Counted from the stretch's first letter, positions 8,226 through 16,625 are shown. The stretch: DNA of 39,880 nucleotides from Azonexus sp. (GCA_031277255.1 JAITMS010000063.1:1-39880), one strand, 5' to 3'. Translations and numbers: made by a program. The notes: generated by a model from the sequence alone, not told the origin.

Positions 8226-9108
8226 TCCCACCCAACTCGGCGCCTCTCTCTACGTGCCAGCGACCCACCATGCGCTTGCCGAAATCGCGGCCGGCACACG
8301 CCTGGCCTCGGTTCGCTCACTGATCGTCTGCACCGAGGATTCCGTCTCCGCCCAGCACCTCCCCGACGCGCTGGGTAATCTGGCCAAGGCGCTACGACAC
8401 ATCAAAACGCGAACCGACCGGCTGATTTTCGTGCGAGCGCGCAATCCGCAAATATTGCAGGCCATACTGAACATGGCTGGCGCCGATCAACTGACAGGTT
8501 TCGTGCTACCGAAAGTAACGGCTGAAAATATTGACGACTATCTGAAACCGCTCCAGGGACATCCGCATCGGGTCATGCCGACGCTGGAAACCAGCGAAAC
8601 GTTCAGGGAAAGCGCAATGTACGATTTTCTCCGGCTGCTCGAACAGCCCAGTCGGCGCAACCGGATTTTCAGCCTGCGCATTGGCGGCAACGACCTGCTG
8701 GCGCTGCTACGCATGCGTCGGCCAAGGGGCCGCACGATATACGAAACACCGCTCGGCCACGTCATCGCGCGGCTGGCGACCATTTTCATACCACAAGGTT
8801 TCTCGCTGTCCGCCCCGGTATTCGAGCATATGGACGACCCCGAAACACTCAGCCGCGAAATCGAGTACGACCTGAATCACGGCCTGGTTGGCAAAACGGC
8901 CATTCACCCAAACCAGATCCCGTTGATAGAACGGCATTACCGGGTCTGCGAACGCGACATCAACGCCGCCGTGCGCATTCTGGCGCCCGATGCGCCGGGC
9001 GTATTCAGCTTTGACCAATCCATGTGCGAACTTGCCACCCATCGTCCCTGGGCACAGGCGGTACTATTGGCGGCAAGACATTTCGGCAGCATCGAGCAAG
9101 TCAATTAA
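8218..9108 (+). CDS. TIM-barrel C-C bond lyase related to HpcH/CitE aldolases
   Basis: The 296-residue protein has CitE/HpcH aldolase-like landmarks: SLIVCTEDSV near residue 33, VLPKV near 98, ETSETF near 122, SLRIGGNDLL near 154 and VGKTAIHPNQ near 224. The acidic residues in these motifs normally hold Mg2+ and position a CoA ester or 2-oxo acid. It corresponds to the C-C_Bond_Lyase family of Ter operons. The ATG at 8218 is preceded by GGAG at 8206-8209 and overlaps the previous stop by eight bases; a longer frame upstream exists but reads through the PELOTA coding sequence. It closes the five-enzyme block and is followed after 38 bases by terA. Confidence 0.85.
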   Translation: MPDPTQLGASLYVPATHHALAEIAAGTRLASVRSLIVCTEDSVSAQHLPDALGNLAKALRHIKTRTDRLIFVRARNPQILQAILNMAGADQLTGFVLPKVTAENIDDYLKPLQGHPHRVMPTLETSETFRESAMYDFLRLLEQPSRRNRIFSLRIGGNDLLALLRMRRPRGRTIYETPLGHVIARLATIFIPQGFSLSAPVFEHMDDPETLSREIEYDLNHGLVGKTAIHPNQIPLIERHYRVCERDINAAVRILAPDAPGVFSFDQSMCELATHRPWAQAVLLAARHFGSIEQVN

Positions 9109-9146
9109 ACTTTGTTCAATCCCTTTACCGTCAGAAAGGATTCATC

Positions 9147-10322
9147 ATGCAAATTGCTCGAGGACAGCGTGTCAAACTGGCCGATATCGGCGTATCCGGC
9201 GCTTTCAGCATCGAACTGGCGCTGGCCGCCGGCCCACTGACGATTGATGTTTCGTGCTTTGGCCTGAACGCTGCGCGCAAGCTCCTCAATGACGATTACA
9301 TGGTCTTTTTCAACCAGAAAGCCTCTCCTTGCGGCGGCGTCAAACTGAACGGCCCCGCCAGTTTCGCCTTTGACCTCAGCCGCATTCCGACCGCCATTGA
9401 AGCCATGACCATCACCCTCGCCATTGATGGCAACGGCACCATGAGCAGCCTGGGTGATTCCCGCGCCAACCTGGTTGCCGAAGGCGGTACACGGGCCAGC
9501 TTCGCTTTTTCCGGCAAGGACTTTGCCGCCGAACGCGCCTTGATGCTCCTTGAAATCTATCGCAAGGATGGCGTCTGGCGTCTGTCCGCCACCGCTCAGG
9601 GCTTCAATGGCGGACTGGATGCCCTGGTCACGCATTTCGGCGGCACCCTCGCCGCCGCCTCAGCGCCGCCGGTCCCTCCGCCGCCCGCGCCAGCGCCAGC
9701 GCCTTCCGGCGTCAACCTCAGCAAGGTCACGCTGGAAAAGCGCGGCGACAAAATCAGCCTGGAAAAACGCGGTAGCGGGCATGGGCGCATCGTCTGCAAC
9801 CTCAAGTGGACATCCGGTGGCGGCAAGAAACGCGGTTTCTTCGGTTTCGGCCAAAGCAAGGGCATCGACCTTGATCTCGGCTGTCTGTTTGAACTCTCCG
9901 ATGGCCGGAAAGGCGCGGTTCAGGCGCTTGGCAACAGCTTCGGTTCATACGACCACGAGCCTTTCATTCATCTTGCCGGCGACGACCGCACCGGAACCAG
10001 CGCCAGCGGGGAATTTCTCTACATCAACGGCGACCGCCTCCAGCAATTTCGCCGCATCTGTGTCTATGCCTTTATTTACGAAGGCGTCGCCAACTGGGGT
10101 GAAGCCGACGCGCTGGTGACCATTACCGCGCCCAACCAGCCCCCGGTGGAAGTGCGTCTTGACGTGCATAACAACCAAATGAACATGTGCGGCATCGCCA
10201 TGCTGGAAAATGTCAATGGCAACCTGCAAATCACCAAGCTGGCCGAATACGTCGGCAACCACCTGGAACTCGACCACCGCTACAACTGGGGCCTGCGCTG
10301 GCAGGCCGGCAGCAAGGACTGA
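9147..10322 (+). CDS. terA: TerA: two TerD-type domains joined by a proline-rich linker
   Basis: The 391-residue protein consists of a first TerD-like domain (about 1-172), a Pro/Ala linker (PPVPPPPAPAPAP, about 175-188) and a second TerD domain (about 195-391). In the first domain the usual DLDAS becomes TIDVS and the GDNRTG/GDDE stretch is missing, so calcium binding there looks lost. The second domain keeps IDLDLG and GDDRTG. Overall length and two-domain layout match TerA. The start ATG at 9147 follows AGAAAGGA closely; a longer in-frame reading begins inside the lyase gene and is rejected. It is the last gene of the plus-strand operon, 45 bases from the end of the convergent kinase gene. 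Confidence 0.92.
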   Translation: MQIARGQRVKLADIGVSGAFSIELALAAGPLTIDVSCFGLNAARKLLNDDYMVFFNQKASPCGGVKLNGPASFAFDLSRIPTAIEAMTITLAIDGNGTMSSLGDSRANLVAEGGTRASFAFSGKDFAAERALMLLEIYRKDGVWRLSATAQGFNGGLDALVTHFGGTLAAASAPPVPPPPAPAPAPSGVNLSKVTLEKRGDKISLEKRGSGHGRIVCNLKWTSGGGKKRGFFGFGQSKGIDLDLGCLFELSDGRKGAVQALGNSFGSYDHEPFIHLAGDDRTGTSASGEFLYINGDRLQQFRRICVYAFIYEGVANWGEADALVTITAPNQPPVEVRLDVHNNQMNMCGIAMLENVNGNLQITKLAEYVGNHLELDHRYNWGLRWQAGSKD

Positions 10323-10367
10323 GGGGCGGCGCCAAACGCCCGAATGCGGGGTTGCTGCTAGCGGCGT

Positions 10368-11867
10368 TCAGTTCCCGACCATCTGAACGACCAGCAGCCT
10401 GCCGCCGTTTTCGCGGGAGAGCAGGATTTGCGCGCCCTCATCGAGCAGGACTTTTTCGCCGACGGGGATATCCTGCCCGGCCCTGACATCGCGCATGCCG
10501 CTCAGCCGCTCATTGACCAGATACCAGTTGCCCTGGTGCTGGACGAAATATCCCACCCGGCGGGCATCGTCGGCGGAGAGTTTTTCGTTGGGAAAGATGA
10601 ACCGGCTTTCATGCCAGCGAAACAGCGACTGCCCATCGTAAACCATGATCCGATGGTTATCGGGCATGAATTTGCCCTTGGCGTGGGAGGAATAGAGATT
10701 GAGCACCGGCAGCTTGCCGCGATGCGCCGTGCCGCAGAACGGACATTTGGGTTGGCGCGTATTATCGAACGGATACCATTTCTGTTCGCAATTGGGGTTG
10801 GCGCAGGGTTGCAGCAAATCCACCGTTTTCACCAGCGCGGTTTCCCATTCGTCAGCCGTTGGCCGCCGCCCGGGATGATGCAGGCCGTCGACGAAACTTC
10901 TGAGAAACAAGTCCGCCAGATAGGGGCCGGTGATAGTGTAGGGCAAACGGTCGGTGTCCCTCCAGGGCAGTTCGGAGGCTTTGGCATTGGCCGCTTTGAT
11001 GCGGTTGGAGCGATCCTGGGGATGCTCGACGAACAGGGCATTGGCCCCCATCATCAATTCTTCGTCGCGCTGGGAGTCGTTCACGTCATGAGTCTTGTCC
11101 CCGCGCAACGGGTGGCGGTAGAGCAGATACATGTAGATGAGCACGGGTAGCGCGTGCAGGTCGGTGGTTCGGGAGGGCAGGATTCTCTGCGGGTCCTCTT
11201 TTGGCAAATGACTGGTTTTGACGACTTCCGGCGCAATGAAATCCGGCGTGCCAATGACCGCTGGAGGGTGACGGCCAGGAACAACCAGGCCATCAATATC
11301 GATCAGGCAGGCTTGGCCGGTCGTCGGATCAATCAGGCAATTGTTGTAACCCAGGTCGCTATGGCTGAGGCCGGCCATATGCATGCGGCGGACCGCCCGG
11401 GCCAGCATCAGGCATATTTTCAGATGGCGCATCCAGTCGCCCAGTTCCCGCGGATCAAGAAAACGGGCGCGATGTCCCGGCGTGGCGAACCATTTGCCGA
11501 CTTTTTCCTTTTTGCGGATGCCCAGCATGTCGTTGTTGCGGCTGCCGTATTCAAAAAAGAAACAACTGCGGTAAAACGGCACGACAACGCCCAGCCGCCC
11601 TTCATGTTCGACTACGGCAGTGGGCCAGCAGTACAGATTGCGCAGGTAGTCCCCGCCATCCTGATTGAACATTTTTTCCCGGTAGGGGCCGGTAATTTGC
11701 AGCAGGCGCTCGCGCGCGGCGGGATTGGCCTTGTCCCGGAAAAAAGCCACAACATAGCCGCCATCCGGGCTGAACATGACATCCTTGACCCCGCCCTGGG
11801 CTTTGACTTCGTCGACAAACTGCACCGTGCTGCCGTCACTGGCTTTGAGGGTTACGATTCTTGCCAT
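10368..11867 (-). CDS. Atypical protein kinase of the TerY-phosphatase-kinase triad, with zinc ribbon
   Basis: The 499-residue protein carries a divergent Ser/Thr kinase core: catalytic loop HSDLGYNNCL (Asp near residue 171), DIDG in place of DFG near 189, and GTPDFIAPEVV as the APE segment. The N-lobe is unusual: a short GGVKDVMFSPDGGYVVAFF stretch stands where a glycine loop and VAxK lysine are expected, and no clear lysine is seen. Near residues 354-380 a four-Cys zinc ribbon follows (CANPNCEQKW, then CPFCG). The C-terminus is beta-rich (WYLVNERLSG, VGEKVLLDEGAQILLS) and could be an FHA-like phosphopeptide-binding domain. The start ATG at 11867 lies eight bases after the phosphatase gene. 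It is the last gene of the minus-strand ter operon. Confidence 0.82.
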   Translation of the reverse strand: MARIVTLKASDGSTVQFVDEVKAQGGVKDVMFSPDGGYVVAFFRDKANPAARERLLQITGPYREKMFNQDGGDYLRNLYCWPTAVVEHEGRLGVVVPFYRSCFFFEYGSRNNDMLGIRKKEKVGKWFATPGHRARFLDPRELGDWMRHLKICLMLARAVRRMHMAGLSHSDLGYNNCLIDPTTGQACLIDIDGLVVPGRHPPAVIGTPDFIAPEVVKTSHLPKEDPQRILPSRTTDLHALPVLIYMYLLYRHPLRGDKTHDVNDSQRDEELMMGANALFVEHPQDRSNRIKAANAKASELPWRDTDRLPYTITGPYLADLFLRSFVDGLHHPGRRPTADEWETALVKTVDLLQPCANPNCEQKWYPFDNTRQPKCPFCGTAHRGKLPVLNLYSSHAKGKFMPDNHRIMVYDGQSLFRWHESRFIFPNEKLSADDARRVGYFVQHQGNWYLVNERLSGMRDVRAGQDIPVGEKVLLDEGAQILLSRENGGRLLVVQMVGN

Positions 11868-11875
11868 GCCAAATC

Positions 11876-13504
11876 TCAGTAGATGATTGCGATGGTTCGG
11901 TCGTCGTGATTGCCCGGCGACCAGAAATCGAGCCACGCCAGCAGGCGCTGGTCTTCCTTGCCGTCAGGCTCGGACAAGCTGGCGCCGCTTTCCAGATCAG
12001 CCCAGAGTTGATCCCAGGCGCCAATTTGCAGCAGACGGGCTTCGGTTTCGAACTTGGCGTCCGACACACCATCGGTCATCAATATGAAACCAGTGAAATG
12101 GTCGCGCAGCACGAAGCGGGTGCGCTTCAGCATCGCCTCTCCGGAGACTTCGGCGACATCAAGGAAGCAGGTCTGGCCGGAGTAATCGCCGGAATCGACC
12201 TCGCCCAGCAAATCGATGGATTTGTTTTTGTCATAGACGCCGACCGCGCCATCACCCACCCAGTACGCCGCGCACAGCCACTGCTCGCCGCATTGGCGGG
12301 CAATACCGACGAGCAGGGTGGTCGCCAGATCCTTGACCGAGGCGATCAGTCCGGGACGGTTTTTGGTTTCATCGAGCAGGGCTTGCATCGCCTTGTACGC
12401 GGCATGCCCGACAGCGCCATACAATGTCCGGTGCAGAACCGCTTGCAGATCTTGCCGCTTGGCCGGGTCGGTTTCGTTCTGCACAGCCTGGACTTCCCTG
12501 ACGATATTGCCGCCGGTTTCGCCCTGAAGAACCTGTTTCAGATAATGCCCCGCTGCGCGGACGGCAACACGGGAACCGTGCCGGGAAGTTTTGGCGCTGC
12601 CGGCCCCATCGGCAACGACAGCGATATACCAGCCGCCATCGGGGTCATGGTGCACGAAATAGTCGTCATCGCAGAAGCTGCCGACATGGGCGTGTGAACG
12701 GCCGCGCTTGCGCGCCACAACGATGCGGCGCTCCTTGCCGCAAATCAACTGCGCCTGTTCGTCTTCTTTCCAGAAAGGGTCGCTGCGGTCGGATTCCAGG
12801 TTTTTCCAGAGCAGGGTCGGATCGGGATTGATATAGACAGCCACTTTGCCAATCCTCAGTGTCTTTGTCGGGTCATCGACGAAGCGATAGCCGACCGCGC
12901 CCGAAAAATCACCGCTGACTTTCGGCGTGCCCTTGACTTCCCCGCTGTCGCCGTAATAGGCAAGCCCAAGCTCTGGCGGCAACTCGACCCTGAGGACGAC
13001 AACCCCGGTCTCGGCAACGGCTGTAATGGCTTCGGCATAAGGCTGGGACTGCTTGCCGTTGCGCAGTTTGAACAGGACGGGGCGCGGTTTTTGCGCGGAT
13101 GTAGGCATCGTATCGGAACCTTCTGCCAGCGGCTGGGATGTTTCCGCGCTCGCTTTTGCGTCGGCGTCGGCTTCCGGCGCCGGGCTGGCTGGCGCTTCAG
13201 CGGCGGCGGGCGGGGGAAGTTCTTGATCCTGCGGTATTGCCGCGCTGGCGTCGGCAGGTTCTGCCGCCAACTCCGGCGCGGTCAAAATTTCGGCTACCGG
13301 AACTGTCGGCAGCCGAAGCCGCTCGGCTGTCCCGGTCGGCGCGTCCGCCGCCTTTTCCGGCGGACGTTGACGCCACGCTTCGCGCAGTTGCTGCTCGAAA
13401 TGCTCGAACAGCACTTGGCCGGATTCACCGCCGAGAAACTGCTCAAGATCGGCAGGCGCTTCTTCCGGCAGGAGAGAGAGCAGAAAAGCCTTGCGCGGCG
13501 CCAT
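11876..13504 (-). CDS. PP2C-family protein phosphatase of the TerY triad
   Basis: The 542-residue protein has a C-terminal PP2C phosphatase domain from about residue 263: VVADGAGSAKTSRHG (metal-binding DGxG), YWVGDGAVGVYD, ILMTDGVSD and the final NHDDRTIAIIY. These supply the Asp ligands for two Mn/Mg ions. The first 140 residues are low-complexity, rich in Ala, Pro and Glu. Residues of about 145-225 look like a small beta sandwich (LGLAYYGDSGEVKGTPKVSG), possibly a bacterial Ig-like fold. It is predicted to oppose the adjacent kinase and act on TerY or TerD proteins. It starts three bases after terY3. Confidence 0.88.
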   Translation of the reverse strand: MAPRKAFLLSLLPEEAPADLEQFLGGESGQVLFEHFEQQLREAWRQRPPEKAADAPTGTAERLRLPTVPVAEILTAPELAAEPADASAAIPQDQELPPPAAAEAPASPAPEADADAKASAETSQPLAEGSDTMPTSAQKPRPVLFKLRNGKQSQPYAEAITAVAETGVVVLRVELPPELGLAYYGDSGEVKGTPKVSGDFSGAVGYRFVDDPTKTLRIGKVAVYINPDPTLLWKNLESDRSDPFWKEDEQAQLICGKERRIVVARKRGRSHAHVGSFCDDDYFVHHDPDGGWYIAVVADGAGSAKTSRHGSRVAVRAAGHYLKQVLQGETGGNIVREVQAVQNETDPAKRQDLQAVLHRTLYGAVGHAAYKAMQALLDETKNRPGLIASVKDLATTLLVGIARQCGEQWLCAAYWVGDGAVGVYDKNKSIDLLGEVDSGDYSGQTCFLDVAEVSGEAMLKRTRFVLRDHFTGFILMTDGVSDAKFETEARLLQIGAWDQLWADLESGASLSEPDGKEDQRLLAWLDFWSPGNHDDRTIAIIY

Positions 13505-13507
13505 GCC

Positions 13508-14554
13508 TCAGCCCCGGCTCCGCGTCACATCGAAGCCGCCATCGGCCTGGCTCATGGTGATCGTCGAGTTGCAGCCGGGACAGGTGGCCGTGCCAGCGCC
13601 CTTGACACAGAAAACCTGGCCGCAACTGCACACGGCAAAGGCAATCGGCGCACCGCAATGGGGGCAGCCCGGCGCGCCAACCAGGGCGTCGCTGTTGATG
13701 GTGCGGGCATTGGCTCGCGGGTCTGAGAATTCTTCAAAGTCTCTTTCGGCAGCGTAAACGCCGACCAGATTGTAGAGGCTGGCATCGACGCGAAAATCCC
13801 GTGTCGCGACATCCTGCCGCAACCTTTCATATTTCATCAGGTAAGGCAGCTTGATGCTCTGGCATTTGCCGGTGACGATCACGAAATCTTCGTCTACCGC
13901 CGTCGCCTGGGTAATGGAATCGATTTTTGTCATGATCGAATCGTCGAGCTTGGCCAAGTTGACCTTGGCTGGCTCGCCAATCGACACGCTGCGGCTTTGC
14001 GAACTGACCGAGGCACTGATCCAGTCGATGAATTTTTTGAATTCCTGTTCGGTCGCGGCTTCGATCCGCAGAACGTTTTCGGTAATGCTGGAAAGTCCCT
14101 GCAAGTCGGCATGGGGGCCGATCCCGACGGCGACCAGATTGACCCGGTTGGCGTAGTTCTGCTTCCATCTCGACAAGGCCGCGCCCATGTCGTCGGTGCT
14201 CTTGCCGTCCGTCAGCAAAAATACCAGCGGCCGGAAATCGCCCTTTTGCTCGGCGGTAGTCCGTTTGATGTTGCGGTCGATTTCATCCATCAGGTGCGTC
14301 AGCGCGCCGCCGATGGAAGTACCGGAACCCAGCGGCAAGCGGGGCGGGTAGAAGGCCGCCAGTTCGACCAGCGGGGAGAGTGTACGCGCCCGCCCGGCAA
14401 AAGCGATGACGGAGAGATAGACGGTTTCCAGCGCATACGGATCCGTGCGCAGGGTCCTGATGATGCGTTCCATCCCTTCCTGAAGGCTGCGCAGGTTGTC
14501 TCCGGCCATACTCTCCGAGACATCGACAACGAGAAATACAGGCAAGCGGCGCAT
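13508..14554 (-). CDS. terY3: TerY3: vWA domain with C-terminal zinc-binding TerY-C domain
   Basis: The 348-residue protein has an N-terminal von Willebrand A domain (about 1-185) with MIDAS motif DVSESM at residues 11-16 and FLLTDGKSTDD near 112. The C-terminal region ends in a cysteine-rich domain with CPHCG, CSCGQVFC and CPGC, enough for two zinc sites, matching the TerY-C metal-binding family. Its position after terY2 and before the phosphatase and kinase reproduces the order seen in enterobacterial terY1-X-Y2-Y3 clusters. It is probably the adaptor that brings kinase and phosphatase to the TerD complex. The Ser-to-Glu change inside DxSxS (DVSES) keeps the needed Asp and Ser residues. Confidence 0.9.
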   Translation of the reverse strand: MRRLPVFLVVDVSESMAGDNLRSLQEGMERIIRTLRTDPYALETVYLSVIAFAGRARTLSPLVELAAFYPPRLPLGSGTSIGGALTHLMDEIDRNIKRTTAEQKGDFRPLVFLLTDGKSTDDMGAALSRWKQNYANRVNLVAVGIGPHADLQGLSSITENVLRIEAATEQEFKKFIDWISASVSSQSRSVSIGEPAKVNLAKLDDSIMTKIDSITQATAVDEDFVIVTGKCQSIKLPYLMKYERLRQDVATRDFRVDASLYNLVGVYAAERDFEEFSDPRANARTINSDALVGAPGCPHCGAPIAFAVCSCGQVFCVKGAGTATCPGCNSTITMSQADGGFDVTRSRG

Positions 14555-14565
14555 AAAGGCTCCGA

Positions 14566-15204
14566 TTACAGAACAACATTGAGTTCAGCCGGCGGCGGCG
14601 GCAGTTCCACCGAACTGGTGGCGCCGCGACTTTGGCTGTCTTTGGAAAAGGTTTCCGAAACCCATTGGAAAAATTTGCTGAAACTCGCCGCATCCATCGT
14701 ATCGAGGCTGACGACGTGATCTGTGAGGCGTTTCAACTGGCTCGGATCGGCCTTGGGGCCGGCGGCGCAAGCGACGATGGTGGCGAAATCGCAGGCCCGC
14801 AAGCGTGGAATCACCTCGCTGTAAGCCAGGGTATCCGTCGGCTTGCCATCAGTCAGAATGACCAGGATCGGCTTCCAATCCCCTTTTTCGGTCGGGGTCG
14901 ATTTGCGGACATCGCGTTGGGTCTGCTCGCAGATGTGTTCCAGTGCCGCTCCCAAGAGCGTCGCTCCCGATTTCGGACAGGTGATTTCCGGCAGCATCAC
15001 GTCGGCGATCGCCGTCATCGGCAACACTTCCTTGATCTCCGAGTCGAAGGCGGTAATCGACAGATGCACGCTGTCGAGGGCATAGGGATTAGCCCGGAGC
15101 GACCCCAGCAAAGCCTGCAAACCGGCGTTGACGGCAACGATCGGCTCGCCGTTCATCGACCCGGAGGTATCTATGCAAAGGTAGGTCAACAGTCGCCTGC
15201 TCAT
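14566..15204 (-). CDS. terY2: TerY2: vWA-domain protein
   Basis: The 212-residue single von Willebrand A domain has MIDAS motif CIDTSGSM at residues 10-17, a Thr/Gly turn in CPKSGATLLGAAL and VILTDGKPTD near 118. The length equals that of TerY1 and both end in an almost identical tail (LPPPPAELNVVL here). vWA domains with intact MIDAS bind Mg2+ and partner acidic residues, so TerY2 is expected to assemble with other Ter proteins in the cytoplasm. It starts eight bases after terX on the minus strand. Confidence 0.9.
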   Translation of the reverse strand: MSRRLLTYLCIDTSGSMNGEPIVAVNAGLQALLGSLRANPYALDSVHLSITAFDSEIKEVLPMTAIADVMLPEITCPKSGATLLGAALEHICEQTQRDVRKSTPTEKGDWKPILVILTDGKPTDTLAYSEVIPRLRACDFATIVACAAGPKADPSQLKRLTDHVVSLDTMDAASFSKFFQWVSETFSKDSQSRGATSSVELPPPPAELNVVL

Positions 15205-15212
15205 GGCTCATC

Positions 15213-15860
15213 TCAAATATAGTTTCTCAGCAGGTCGACGAAACGATCGGTTTCGTGCGGCGTGCCAATGGCGCGGAAAGTCCAGCCGCTGCCCTGCCGG
15301 GTGACTTCGGCGAAAGTCATCGAGCAAAAGCGGCTATAGGTGCTGTCGCCGCTGATGTTGAAACGGCAAATTTCCTTGTTCTTTGCGTCTACCGCGCGAA
15401 TGAAGGCATTCTGCACTTCGCCGAAGGATTGCTTGTTCTCCTTGCCCTGATAGATGGCAACAATGAATATGATCGTCTCATACTGGGCCGGTAGCGAATC
15501 AAGTTTGACGATGATCTGCTCATCATCGCCGTCGCCGGCGCCCGTCCGGTTGTCGCCGGTCAGCCAGATGCAGCCGCTGGGGTGGCGCATGGAGTTGAAA
15601 AAAACGACATCGCCGCCGATCAGGGTGGTGTTGCCGTTGGCGTCAGGCGGACCCAGGCTTGTCACTTTGCCGTCCTTGCCAAGCAGGAAGGCAATGGCAT
15701 CGAGATCATAGTCGGCAGGAGGTTTGGAGAAAAAACCCGCCAGCCCTTTTTTCTTCTGTTCAACCACATCCCAACCCAGCCCGATCGTCACCATCGACAG
15801 ATCGTGTCCGCCATCCTTGCTGAGATTGACCCCTTCGCCCTTCTTGAGATTGACTGCCAT
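15213..15860 (-). CDS. terX: TerX: TerD-domain protein within the terY operon
   Basis: The 215-residue TerD-fold protein begins MAVNLKKGEGVNLSKDGG and has [37 protein letters not shown] and a C-terminal LLRNYI. The calcium motifs are intact. It has a TerX-type insertion (LGPPDANGNTTLIGGDVVFF) between the two acidic clusters, absent from TerD and TerE. Its place between terY1 and terY2 matches terX of enterobacterial plasmids and islands. It probably forms the calcium-binding partner of the TerY proteins. It follows terY1 after 11 bases. Confidence 0.9.
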   Translation of the reverse strand: MAVNLKKGEGVNLSKDGGHDLSMVTIGLGWDVVEQKKKGLAGFFSKPPADYDLDAIAFLLGKDGKVTSLGPPDANGNTTLIGGDVVFFNSMRHPSGCIWLTGDNRTGAGDGDDEQIIVKLDSLPAQYETIIFIVAIYQGKENKQSFGEVQNAFIRAVDAKNKEICRFNISGDSTYSRFCSMTFAEVTRQGSGWTFRAIGTPHETDRFVDLLRNYI

Positions 15861-15871
15861 CGGTTTTCTCC

Positions 15872-16510
15872 TTAGATCACGACATTAACTTCGGGCGGCG
15901 GCGGCGGCAGATCCTCCAGACCGGCCACTTCCTTTTTAGTCTGCTCAACCTTCTGACTGGAAACAGAAATTGATGACGACACCCATTTGAAAAAGCTCTT
16001 GATTGAAGTCGTGTCCGCAGTATCGAGATTGACCACGATTTCGGTAATCCGTTTGAGCACCGCGGTATCTATCCCCGAGCCGACGGCGCAGGCAACGAAT
16101 GTACCGACGCTGGCTTTGCGCAGATCCTCGATGCCCCTGCCGAGATCGTCCGTCGGGCTGCCGTCGCTGAGCATGAAGACGACCGGTTTCCAGTCCCCCT
16201 TCTGCTCAGCGGTTCCTTTCTGCACCTCGTTTTGTATGGATTGCGCCAGGAGGCTGAGAGCGGCGCCCATCGCCGTAGTCCCCGCAGCAGCGATTTCCGG
16301 CGCTTGAAACAGGGCCAGTTCGGTCAGCGGCGTCACCTGCTTCGCCTCGCTGGCAAAGGTGATGACCGAAATGAAAGCGGTCTCGAGCGCATAGGGATCC
16401 TGGCGCAAACTGGAGACCAGCATTTGCATGCCATTTTTCACGGCTTCGATCGGCTCGCCGTGCATGGAGCCAGAGGTATCGATCAACAGATAAACAGGAA
16501 GTCGTCGCAT
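15872..16510 (-). CDS. terY1: TerY1: vWA-domain protein, first gene of the minus-strand ter operon
   Basis: The 212-residue vWA protein has MIDAS motif LIDTSGSMHG at residues 9-18, AAGTTAMGAALS for the second MIDAS loop and VFMLSDGSPTDD near 117. Its C-terminal tail LPPPPPEVNVVI parallels TerY2. The start at 16510 is chosen because MRRLPVYLLIDTSGSM is the standard TerY beginning and TTGGAG lies upstream; a longer frame to 16786 adds unrelated residues. It leads the operon terY1-terX-terY2-terY3-phosphatase-kinase and is divergent from the peroxiredoxin gene. Confidence 0.9.
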   Translation of the reverse strand: MRRLPVYLLIDTSGSMHGEPIEAVKNGMQMLVSSLRQDPYALETAFISVITFASEAKQVTPLTELALFQAPEIAAAGTTAMGAALSLLAQSIQNEVQKGTAEQKGDWKPVVFMLSDGSPTDDLGRGIEDLRKASVGTFVACAVGSGIDTAVLKRITEIVVNLDTADTTSIKSFFKWVSSSISVSSQKVEQTKKEVAGLEDLPPPPPEVNVVI

Positions 16511-16625
16511 GTACTTTTCTCCAATGAGACATTTATGGTCTTTTCTCCAGAATGCGACTGGCCGTCGCCAGGAAAAAAGCAACGACCGCGCCGTTTTTGC
16601 CCGATCGTTGGTTAGAAAGTGTAGC

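Noticed and set aside
10323-10367. Possible terminator between the convergent terA and kinase genes
   Set aside because: Only short imperfect inverted repeats (around GCTGCTAGCGGC) and no T tract are present, so it was not called.
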